Source of the DNA: Streptomyces iakyrus
GTDB lineage: Bacteria > Actinomycetota > Actinomycetes > Streptomycetales > Streptomycetaceae
Length of the DNA: 64,000 nt
Assembly (NCBI RefSeq): GCF_000717055.1
Contig: NZ_JNXI01000010.1
Location: forward strand, 62,001 to 126,000
Direction: 5' to 3'
Positions 1 through 7,015 of the stretch are shown here, in pieces; within the stretch, counting starts at the first letter, position 1, and each line of letters begins with the position of its first letter. The position numbers were made by a program, and so were the translations under genes. The notes under the pieces were generated by a model, which was given only the letters and a program-made list of their open reading frames with translations, was not told the origin of the DNA and did not search any database.

Positions 1-1480
1 TCCGCGGCATGGCGTCGGCGTACGCCCGGATGTAGTCGTCGCGCAGGGCCGGCGGCAGCGCGTGCACGAGCTGCGGGGTGATGGACTCGGGGTCGGGCAG
101 CCCGGTCCCCGCGCGGGCGGGCAGGCGCTCGTCGAGGGCGTGGGTGAGCCGGTCGGCGAACAGCGTGCCGAAGACGGCGGCTCCGACACTGCCGCCGATC
201 TGCCGGAAGTAGTTGTTGGCGCTGGTGGCGGTGCCGAGATCGGCGGGACGCACGGAGTTCTGCACGGCGAGGATCAGCACCGGCATCACCATGCCGATGC
301 CCGTGCCGAGGACGGCCATCCAGATGCTGTAGTGCAGCCGGGGCGTGCCGGCCTCCAGGCGCGACAGCAGCCACATGCCGGCGACGGAGAGGGCTCCGCC
401 GAGGATCGGGTAGGCCTTGTATCGGCCGGTGTGGCTGATGAGCTGCCCGACGATGACCGAGGCGCCGACGATGCCGGCCATCATCGGCAGCATGAGCAGG
501 CCCGACTCGGTGGCGGAGGCCCCGTCGACCATCTGCAGGTACGTCGGCAGGTAGCTGGCGGCGCCGAACAGCCCGGCACCGACCACCAGGCCGACCAGGC
601 CGGTGACGTTGAAGACGGAGTCCCTGAACAGCCGCAGCGGGATGAGGGGTTCGACGGCGAAGTGCTCGGTGACGAGGAAGAGGACGGTCGCTGCCGCCGC
701 TCCGGCCGCGAGGCCGAGGATCGTGCGCGAGTCCCAGGCGTACTCCGTGCCGCCCCAGCTGGTCAGCAGGACGAGGCAGGTGGAGGCGGTGGTCAGCAGG
801 AGCGCGCCGAGGACGTCCAGCCGGGCCCTGGCGGCCGGCTTGGGGAGCTTCAGCGCGACGGCGACGACGGCCAGGGTGACCAGGCCGAAGGGGACGTTGA
901 CGTAGAAGCACCAGCGCCAGGAGAGGTGGTCGGTGAAGTAGCCGCCGAGCAGCGGCCCGGCCACGGAGGCGAGGCCGAAGGCGGCGCCGATCAGACCCAG
1001 GTAGCGGGCGCGCTGCCGGGGCGGCACGATGTCCGCGATGATCGCCTGCACGCCGATCATGAGACCGCCCGCGCCGACGCCCTGCAGGGCACGGAAGGCG
1101 ATCAGCTGGTCCATGGTCTGCGCCCGGCCCGCGAGCGCGGAGCCGACGACGAAGACGACGATCGCGAACTGGAAGACGCCCTTGCGGCCCAGCAGATCGC
1201 CGAGCTTGCCGTAGATCGGCAGTCCGACGGTGGCGGTGAGCAGGTAGGCGGTGATCGCCCAGGACATCCGGTCCAGGCCGTGCAGTTCACCGACGATCTT
1301 CGGGAGCGCGGTGGCGACGATCATCTGCTCCAGGGCGGCCAGGAGAAGGGCCAGCAGGAGAGCGAAGAAGACCAGCCGGACCCGGCGCGGACTCGGTCCG
1401 GTGTCAGGATCCGGCGGGGATGCAGGAGTGTCGGGAGGCGCTGCCGCCGGTTCGTCCTGCGCCAGAGTGATCCCGCCCAC
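1..1480 (-). CDS. MFS drug exporter, DHA2 (EmrB/QacA) type, C-terminus off the left edge
   Basis: Membrane antiporter that would use the proton gradient to expel drugs or other small hydrophobic compounds. 493 codons are present; the 3' end lies outside the window. After a Pro/Ala-rich cytoplasmic tail of about 35 residues the first helix carries the DHA2 signature LEQMIVATALPKI. It is followed by the loop 2-3 motif GKLGDLLGRKG and GPLLGGYF in helix 5, as expected for a 14-helix transporter. I chose GTG at 1480: a TGA in the same frame lies immediately upstream and a GAGGGGAG ribosome site sits just before it. The substrate cannot be told from sequence. A second DHA2-type transporter lies at 39256-40866. 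Confidence 0.93.
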   Translation of the reverse strand, partial: MGGITLAQDEPAAAPPDTPASPPDPDTGPSPRRVRLVFFALLLALLLAALEQMIVATALPKIVGELHGLDRMSWAITAYLLTATVGLPIYGKLGDLLGRKGVFQFAIVVFVVGSALAGRAQTMDQLIAFRALQGVGAGGLMIGVQAIIADIVPPRQRARYLGLIGAAFGLASVAGPLLGGYFTDHLSWRWCFYVNVPFGLVTLAVVAVALKLPKPAARARLDVLGALLLTTASTCLVLLTSWGGTEYAWDSRTILGLAAGAAAATVLFLVTEHFAVEPLIPLRLFRDSVFNVTGLVGLVVGAGLFGAASYLPTYLQMVDGASATESGLLMLPMMAGIVGASVIVGQLISHTGRYKAYPILGGALSVAGMWLLSRLEAGTPRLHYSIWMAVLGTGIGMVMPVLILAVQNSVRPADLGTATSANNYFRQIGGSVGAAVFGTLFADRLTHALDERLPARAGTGLPDPESITPQLVHALPPALRDDYIRAYADAMPR

Positions 1481-1639
1481 TCACCGCTCCCCTCGTCGCG
1501 CTGCCGCACCATTCCCGCGTAAAAGCGACAACTACGAGCAAGCGCGACGAGTTACGGCACAGCAGCGAGCGGTACGGAGATCACCCGAACCAGTGAGGGG
1601 CGGCAACACCCCTTGGCTGCCCGCGTCTTGGAGTGAGGA

Positions 1640-2083
1640 CTACTTCTCGACCTCGGCGGCGAGCTTGGCGAGCATCGCGTCGTAGATGCGGCCGAGACCC
1701 TTGGGCGCGAAGGTCTTCTCGAAGAAGCCGCCGATGCCGCCGGCGCCGGTCCAGGTGGTGGTCACCACGACCCGGGACTTGCCCTCGCCGGCGGGGGTGA
1801 CCCGCCACGTGGTGACCATGGAGGAGTTGCGGTCCTTCTCGACCAGCTCGCCGTCGGTGGGCTCGCTGACCTCCAGGAGGCAGTCGCGCACCCGCTTGCT
1901 GGTGGCCTGGAGCTTCCAGCGGACGAGGGTGCCGTCGCCGTCGCCGCCCTCCCGCACCTCGTACTCACTGAACTGCTCGGGCAGCAACTTCGCGCGCGTG
2001 CCGCTGTAGTCGGCGAGGGCGTCGAACACCGTCTCCGCGTCCGCCGCGACGATCCGCTCCGTAGTGGCTTCGACCTGCGCCAT
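1640..2083 (-). CDS. SRPBCC (START-like/polyketide cyclase) family protein
   Basis: Small soluble protein (147 residues) of the SRPBCC ligand-pocket fold. Seen: N-terminal strand VEATTERIVAADAETVFDAL, a feature of this fold, then alternating beta strands (TLVRWKLQATSKRVRD, RVVVTTTW) and a long C-terminal helix ending KLAAEVEK. The ATG at 2083 is chosen over longer in-frame starts because GGAGGAAAG lies 3 to 11 bases upstream. It is divergent from the radical SAM gene at 2253. Family members bind lipids or other hydrophobic ligands, or are cyclases; the ligand here is unknown. Confidence 0.85.
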   Translation of the reverse strand: MAQVEATTERIVAADAETVFDALADYSGTRAKLLPEQFSEYEVREGGDGDGTLVRWKLQATSKRVRDCLLEVSEPTDGELVEKDRNSSMVTTWRVTPAGEGKSRVVVTTTWTGAGGIGGFFEKTFAPKGLGRIYDAMLAKLAAEVEK

Positions 2084-2172
2084 CGCTTTCCTCCAGGACC
2101 TGGTTGCTCGGGTGTCGGGGCAAGCCAACCACCCCGCTGCCCGGCCCCCCAAATCGGGGTGGCCGAACCGGT

Positions 2173-2252
2173 CGAACGCGTTCGGAAAACACCCTCGCAC
2201 GATCAAGGGAACATGTGTTCTATTCTGTGGTCAGTGCTACCGAGGGGGCGTC
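2173..2252. promoter_or_regulatory. Promoter region of the radical SAM gene with a LexA-type (SOS) operator
   Basis: GAACATGTGTTC at 2209-2220 is a perfect GAAC-N4-GTTC dyad, the core of the LexA box known from actinobacteria. It abuts TATTCT (2221-2226), a plausible -10 element, so a bound repressor would block the promoter. A ribosome site (CGAGGGGG, 2241-2248) and the ATG at 2253 follow. A second dyad, CGAACGCGTTCG (2173-2184), has N2 spacing instead of N4 and is probably not a LexA site. The region also serves the divergent SRPBCC gene. Confidence 0.65.
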
Positions 2253-3290
2253 ATGCGCTGGGAGAACCTCACAGTGGACTCCGAACACAGCCGGGCCGAT
2301 GCCGCGCTGTTCGGCGCGGACGCGGTGACCACGCGTACCTTCGACACGCCGGAGTTCCGCGGGATCACCTTCCACGAGATCCGGGCCCGGTCGATCATCA
2401 ACCGGGTGCCGGCGGTCTCCCGGATGTCGTTCCAGTGGACGGTCAATCCGTACCGGGGCTGCTCACACGCGTGCGTGTACTGCTTCGCGCGCAAGACGCA
2501 CAGCTACCTGGACCTCGACACGGGCCTCGGCTTCGACAGCCAGATCGTGGTGAAGATCAACGCTCCGGAGCTGCTGCGCCGGCAGCTCGGCTCGCGCCGC
2601 TGGCAGGGCGAGCACATCGCCATGGGCACGAACGTCGACTGCTACCAGCGCGCCGAGGGCCGCTACCGGCTGATGCCGGGCATCATCTCGGCGCTGCGCG
2701 ACCACGCGAACCCCTTCTCGATCCTGACGAAGGGCACGCTCATCCTGCGCGACCTGGAGCTGATCGAGCAGGCGGCGCAGGTGACCGACGTCGGCATCTC
2801 CGTGTCGGTCGGTTTCACCGACCAGGAGCTGTGGCGCACCGTCGAGCCGGGCACGCCCTCGCCCGAGCGCCGCCTCGACGTGGTGCGCACCCTGGCCGAG
2901 CACGGCATCGGCTGCGGGGTGCTGATGGCGCCGGTGATCCCGTTCCTGAGCGACTCGCCCGAGCGACTCCGCGCCACGGTGCGGGCGATCGCGGCCTCCG
3001 GTGCCACGTCCGTGACACCGCTGGTGCTGCACCTGCGGCCCGGCGCCCGCGAGTGGTTCATGGCCTGGCTGGGGCAGCACCACCCGTACCTGGTGGCCCG
3101 CTACGAGCGGTTGTACGCGGAGGGCTCCTACGCCCCGAAGTGGTACCAGCGGCGGATCACCCGTCAGGTGCACGAAATGGCCGAGGAGTACGGCATCGGA
3201 CCCACGCGCGCTGACGTACCGCGCCGGATCCGGCCGCCCGAGCCGGCCGAGCCACCGTCGTCCGAGCCGACCCAACTGTCGCTCCTTTAG
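2253..3290 (+). CDS. Radical SAM protein, Rv2578c-like (spore photoproduct lyase-related)
   Basis: Cytoplasmic iron-sulfur enzyme of 345 residues. Cys70, Cys74 and Cys77 form CX3CX2C (CSHACVYC), the motif that binds the [4Fe-4S] cluster and S-adenosylmethionine. NPYRGCSH before it and the C-terminal region with PLVLHLRPG and KWYQRR resemble the actinobacterial Rv2578c family. The ATG at 2253 follows a strong ribosome site, so I prefer it to longer in-frame starts. The reaction is not known. A LexA-type box in the promoter points to induction by DNA damage, and relatedness to photoproduct lyase-like proteins makes a nucleic-acid repair or modification role plausible; that is inference. Confidence 0.88.
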   Translation: MRWENLTVDSEHSRADAALFGADAVTTRTFDTPEFRGITFHEIRARSIINRVPAVSRMSFQWTVNPYRGCSHACVYCFARKTHSYLDLDTGLGFDSQIVVKINAPELLRRQLGSRRWQGEHIAMGTNVDCYQRAEGRYRLMPGIISALRDHANPFSILTKGTLILRDLELIEQAAQVTDVGISVSVGFTDQELWRTVEPGTPSPERRLDVVRTLAEHGIGCGVLMAPVIPFLSDSPERLRATVRAIAASGATSVTPLVLHLRPGAREWFMAWLGQHHPYLVARYERLYAEGSYAPKWYQRRITRQVHEMAEEYGIGPTRADVPRRIRPPEPAEPPSSEPTQLSLL

Positions 3291-3311
3291 AAGCGTTCGA
3301 GCGCATCCCGC

Positions 3312-3350
3312 GACCCAATCGGGTCAAGTCTCGACGGAAGACGTTCTTCC
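3312..3350. promoter_or_regulatory. Two short dyads between the radical SAM gene and the peptidase gene
   Basis: GACCC-AATC-GGGTC (3312-3325) could end the upstream transcript but lacks a T-run. GGAAGA-CGT-TCTTCC (3336-3350) is a perfect 6+6 dyad about 77 bases before the peptidase ATG and could be an operator. No protein partner can be named. Confidence 0.3.
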
Positions 3351-3426
3351 AGCGCCGTGTGCCGGGACGAATCGGCGAGGACTGTGAGCCCCGCGGTCCG
3401 ATGCCCCTCCGCCCTGGAAGGCCTCC

Positions 3427-5028
3427 ATGAGAACACGCGCAGCCGTGCTGTGCGGCGCCGCAGCCGTCGCGCTGGCCGGGAGCCTCACGGCCGTGCCCGC
3501 CGAGGCGAGCGCACCGCACTCCGCACCCATCTCCCGCCTGGGGAAACCCAGCTGGAGGAAGTGCGGCACCACCGACTATCCGTCGCTCCAGTGCGCGTCA
3601 CTCAAGGTGCCGCTCGACCACGCGAACCCGGACGGCCGGCAGGTCACCCTCGCGCTGTCCCGCGTCCCGCACACCGCCGAGAGGTTCCAGGGCCCGCTTC
3701 TGGTCAACCCCGGCGGCCCCGGCGGCGACGGCCTGACCCTCGCCGGTTTCGTCGCGGCCACGCTGCCGAAGGGGGTCGCGGCCCAGTACGACGTCATCGG
3801 CTTCGACCCGCGCGGAGTGGGCGCCAGCAGACCGGCACTGGACTGCGAGCCCGGCTACTTCGGCCCGGTGCGCCCGGACTCCGTGCCGAGCACGCCCGAG
3901 GCCGAGCGGGCCAACCTCGCCCGCGCCAAGTCCTTCGCAGCCGCCTGTTCCAGGAAGCACGGGCAGCTGCTGCCGTACATCGACACGATCAGCGCCGCAC
4001 ACGACATCGAGGCGATCCGGCAGGCCCTGGGCGCGCAGAAGATCAACTACCTCGGCTACTCGTACGGCACCTACCTGGGGGCGGTCTACGCCCACCTGTA
4101 CCCACAGCGGGTCCGGCGTCTGGTCCTGGACTCGATCGTCGACCCCACCGACGTGTGGTACACCGCCAACCTCAACCAGGACCACGCCTTCAACGACCGT
4201 CACCGCGCCTTCATGGCCTGGGTCGCCAGGCACGACGCGCGGTACCGGCTCGGCACCGACCCGGAACGGGTCGAAGCCACCTGGTACGCCATGCGGGCCG
4301 CTCTGGCCGAGAAGCCCGCGGGCGGCCGCGTGGGCGCCGCGGAGCTCGAGGACACCTACCTCCCGGGCGCCTACTTCAACGGATTCTGGCCCCCTCTGGC
4401 GGAGGCGTTCGCGGCGTACGTGAACCGCAAGAACGCCGCATCGCTGATCGAGGCCTACCAGGACTTCGGCGCGATCGACGCCGCCGACGACAACAGCTAC
4501 AGCATCTACGCGGCGGTGCAGTGCCGGGACGCCTTCTGGCCGCGCGATTGGCACCAGTGGCGCAAGGACAACTGGGCGGCGTACGAGAAGGCCCCGTTCA
4601 TGACCTGGAACAACGCCTGGTACAACGCACCGTGCGCGTTCTGGCCGACGGAGTCGCTGCGCCCGGTGAACGTGGCGAACGGCAAGCTGCCGCCGGTGCT
4701 GCTGTTCCAGGCGACCGCCGATGCGGCCACTCCGTACGAGGGCGGTGTCACCATGCACCGTCTGCTGGCCGGTTCCAGCCTGGTGGTCGAGCAGGGCGGC
4801 GGCAACCACGGCATCACGCTGAGTGGCAACGCCTGCCTGGACAAGCACCTGGCGGCCTACCTGACCGACGGCACGGTGCCGATCGGCCTCGGCGAGGCGG
4901 ACGCGGCGTGTGATGCGCTGCCCGAACCGAAGCCCCCGGCGACGGCCACCGGGGCGGCGTCGGACAAGGCGGTGCCGGCCCCCTCGAACGGCTCGGTGCT
5001 GCACCGCCTGCTCGGCTTCCGTCACTGA
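3427..5028 (+). CDS. Secreted alpha/beta-hydrolase, tripeptidyl aminopeptidase (TAP/SlpD-E) type
   Basis: Exported serine peptidase, 533 residues, expected to remove tripeptides from the N-terminus of extracellular proteins. A signal peptide is evident (RTRAAVLCGAAAVALAGSL, then a cleavage zone near AEASA, residue about 28). The alpha/beta-hydrolase core shows the oxyanion motif NPGGPGGDG, the nucleophile elbow GYSYG with Ser212, Asp432 (ATADAATPY) and His461 (GGNHG), completing the triad. The C-terminal third matches the TAP-like domain, with the C-terminal tail rich in Ala/Pro. The ATG follows GGAAGG. Related Streptomyces proteins process secreted propeptides; the true substrate is not visible. 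Confidence 0.92.
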   Translation: MRTRAAVLCGAAAVALAGSLTAVPAEASAPHSAPISRLGKPSWRKCGTTDYPSLQCASLKVPLDHANPDGRQVTLALSRVPHTAERFQGPLLVNPGGPGGDGLTLAGFVAATLPKGVAAQYDVIGFDPRGVGASRPALDCEPGYFGPVRPDSVPSTPEAERANLARAKSFAAACSRKHGQLLPYIDTISAAHDIEAIRQALGAQKINYLGYSYGTYLGAVYAHLYPQRVRRLVLDSIVDPTDVWYTANLNQDHAFNDRHRAFMAWVARHDARYRLGTDPERVEATWYAMRAALAEKPAGGRVGAAELEDTYLPGAYFNGFWPPLAEAFAAYVNRKNAASLIEAYQDFGAIDAADDNSYSIYAAVQCRDAFWPRDWHQWRKDNWAAYEKAPFMTWNNAWYNAPCAFWPTESLRPVNVANGKLPPVLLFQATADAATPYEGGVTMHRLLAGSSLVVEQGGGNHGITLSGNACLDKHLAAYLTDGTVPIGLGEADAACDALPEPKPPATATGAASDKAVPAPSNGSVLHRLLGFRH

Positions 5029-5085
5029 GCGGCTGACGGCCCGTCGGGGACGGACTCTGTCAGTGCCATGGTCCACCATGGGCCC

Positions 5086-5484
5086 ATGAGTGACGTGACG
5101 AGGATCCCCGCCCCCGACGGCGTCGCCGCCGCGCCCCAGTACAGCCATGTGGTCCTCGGCACCGGCCGTTTCGTGGCGATCGCCGGCCAGCTCCCGCTCG
5201 ACGAGCAGGGACGGCTGGTCGGCGAGGGTGACCCGACGGCGCAGGCGCGCCAGGTCTTCGAGAACCTCCGGCGCTGCCTGGCGGCCGCCGGCGCGACCTT
5301 CGACGACGTCGTCAAGCTCACCTTCTTCGTCACGGACATGGCCCACATGCCGGCCCTGCGTGTGGCCCGCGCCGGGCACATACCCGACGACCGGCTGCCG
5401 GCCGCTTCGGCGGTACAGGTCGCGGCGCTGGTCCGACCGGAGTTCCTCATGGAGGTCGAGGCGTTCGCGGTGGTCGCGCCGTGA
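5086..5484 (+). CDS. RidA family (YjgF/YER057c/UK114) protein
   Basis: Small trimeric cytoplasmic protein of 132 residues. RidA enzymes hydrolyse reactive enamine/imine intermediates made by PLP enzymes. Seen: the core FVAIAGQLPLDEQG, ARQVFENLRRCLAAAG and DDVVKLTFFVTDM typical of the family. The arginine usual in archetypal RidA before the C-terminal strand is not obvious (DDRLPAASAV in place of R-x-x-V), so this is probably a Rid subgroup of other specificity. Start: ATG 5086 is preferred, with ATG 5068 in frame as an alternative; neither has a clear ribosome site. The stop overlaps the next gene's GTG, so the two are translated together. Confidence 0.85.
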   Translation: MSDVTRIPAPDGVAAAPQYSHVVLGTGRFVAIAGQLPLDEQGRLVGEGDPTAQARQVFENLRRCLAAAGATFDDVVKLTFFVTDMAHMPALRVARAGHIPDDRLPAASAVQVAALVRPEFLMEVEAFAVVAP

Positions 5485-6008
5485 GCGGGCTGCGGATACG
5501 CGAGATGACGCTCGCCGACTGCGACCGCGTCGCGGAGATCCGGGTCGGCGGCTGGCGCAGCGCCTACCAGGGCCTGATCCCGCAGTCGTACCTCGACGGG
5601 CTCAGCGTCGAGGAGGACGCCGAGCGCCGTCGCATGTACTTGTCGCAGGGTGACGGCAGTGTGGTGAACCTGGTCGCCGAGGACGCCGACGGCGAGCTCG
5701 TCGGCTGGGCGTGTCACGGTCCGTACCGGGAGGGCGAAGTCCTCACCGGGGACGCCGAGTTGTACGCCATCTACGTCCATCCGCTGCATCTGGGACAGGG
5801 CGCGGGGCGGGCGCTGCTCGCCCGGTCCGTCGCGGGCTGCTCGGCCGCGGGCCACGGCCGTGTCCTCCTGTGGGTACTCAAGGGGAACGACCGGGCCCGT
5901 CGTTTCTACGAGCGGGCCGGCTTCCGGGCGGACGGCGCCGAGGAGCCCTTCGAGGTGGACGGGGTCGCGGTCCCGGAGGTGCGGTACGCCAGAGCCCTCG
6001 CCCGCTGA
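5481..6008 (+). CDS. GNAT family N-acetyltransferase
   Basis: Acetyl-CoA-dependent acyltransferase, 175 residues. Seen: N-terminal strand LRIREMTLADCDRVAEIRV, the conserved helix GGWRSAYQGLIP, the acetyl-CoA loop LGQGAGRALLARSV (Q/R-x-x-G-x-G/A) and the C-terminal NDRARRFYERAGF motif. The GTG start at 5481 overlaps the stop of the RidA gene (GTGA), so translation is coupled. The acceptor substrate cannot be inferred; the AYQGLIP helix is common in phosphinothricin/amine acetyltransferase-like GNATs. Confidence 0.9.
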   Translation: MSGLRIREMTLADCDRVAEIRVGGWRSAYQGLIPQSYLDGLSVEEDAERRRMYLSQGDGSVVNLVAEDADGELVGWACHGPYREGEVLTGDAELYAIYVHPLHLGQGAGRALLARSVAGCSAAGHGRVLLWVLKGNDRARRFYERAGFRADGAEEPFEVDGVAVPEVRYARALAR

Positions 6009-6042
6009 CGTTGCGGTACGGCGAGCCTCTCCCCCGCCGTCG

Positions 6043-6618
6043 TCACCGCTGCTTCGGGATCCGCCCCAGCGCCCGCACCGCCGCCTCGGCCAGCACCGGA
6101 TGGGCCAGGGCCTCGTTCAGGACGGGCCGGGCCCGGGTGTCGCCCAGGGTGCCGAGCCCGTCCACGCAGGCCAGGGCCACGCGGCGGTACGGGTCGTGCG
6201 GTCGCAGGCGCCGCTGGAGCGTGGTGATCAGCGCTGGCACCGCCTCCGGGGCGCGCAGCTCGACCAGGAGCCGCACCGGTTGCAGGGCGTAGGCGACCCG
6301 CAGCTCGTTGGTGGCGAGGGCGGCGGCCGCCCGAGCGGTACGCGGGTCGCCGAGCCGGGCCAGGGCGTGGGCGGCGGAGGCGCAGCGCGGGGGGTCACGG
6401 TGGTTGAGCAGCAGCACCAGGGCCTCGAAGGCCCGCCGGTCCCGCGCGAGCCCCAGCCGGAACGCGGCCAGTTCCCTCGCCCACAGGTGCTGCCCGGGTT
6501 CGGTCAGCACCGCCGCCAGCGCGTCGAGGTCATCGGTCGCCACGAGCCGCTCGAACGCGGGCGACGCCCCCGACTCCTGCCGTAAGCGTTCCGTGAGTGA
6601 TCGCAACTCTTCGCTCAT
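6043..6618 (-). CDS. HEAT-repeat protein
   Basis: Soluble helical repeat protein of 191 residues, made almost wholly of HEAT/PBS-lyase-like helix pairs: repeated units such as LWARELAAFRLG, CASAAHALARLGDPRTARAAA, YRRVALACVDGLGTLGD and LAEAAVRALGRI. Such proteins are scaffolds for protein contacts; no catalytic motif is seen. It stands alone, convergent with the acetyltransferase gene. The partner is unknown. Confidence 0.8.
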   Translation of the reverse strand: MSEELRSLTERLRQESGASPAFERLVATDDLDALAAVLTEPGQHLWARELAAFRLGLARDRRAFEALVLLLNHRDPPRCASAAHALARLGDPRTARAAAALATNELRVAYALQPVRLLVELRAPEAVPALITTLQRRLRPHDPYRRVALACVDGLGTLGDTRARPVLNEALAHPVLAEAAVRALGRIPKQR

Positions 6619-7015
6619 GCCTCAGAAGATTAGGGGTGGCGCGGTCCGCGCGGGACGTACATCACAAAGACGAGGGCTGGCGCGCTCGTTACCCGCCAGT
6701 TAAGCTCAGACGAGCGAGTTACCCACTCGCATTTCCTCGTGGCGGTCTGGTGACGCGGCTGTCGCGAGAGCAGTCGGTTCGGTGCCTCAGGTACCGCAGT
6801 ACGGCTCGGCCCCGGGACAGGGCCGGTCGGACCCGCCGTTTCAACCCCGGGCGTGTGCACGCCCGCTGAGCGGCACCGGGCGTGTGCGCTTCGCAGCCCG
6901 GCCAACACCCGCACTTCATCACGCACCCGGTGCGCCCGTGGTCCGGCCCTGCCGGGCCGCCTCCGGCGCACCCGGGGCGCGTTCCCCGTCGTCACCCTCA
7001 TCCTGGAGTCCCGCG
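6619..7015 (+). promoter_or_regulatory. 397-base intergenic region before the hydroxyacyl-CoA dehydrogenase gene
   Basis: No gene is supported here. Near its left part lies an imperfect dyad TTACCCGCCAGTTAA (6689-6703) resembling operators of TetR/FadR-type regulators of fatty-acid genes. It is followed by a perfect dyad GCGAGT-TACCC-ACTCGC (6714-6730). The rest, up to the GGAG ribosome site at 7004-7007, is C-rich and unremarkable, so the transcript may have a long leader. Confidence 0.35.

Noticed and set aside
62..1522. Long open frame on the plus strand opposite the MFS gene
   Set aside because: It is the mirror of a real minus-strand transporter; its translation is a low-complexity Gly/Arg/Asp/Gln string without domains, normal for GC-rich DNA.
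2173..2184. Second LexA box CGAACGCGTTCG
   Set aside because: The half-sites are GAAC-N2-GTTC instead of N4, so LexA is not expected to bind.
3357..4913. 518-codon plus-strand frame overlapping the peptidase
   Set aside because: Frame-shifted shadow of the peptidase, full of Arg/Pro/Gly, with no ribosome site.
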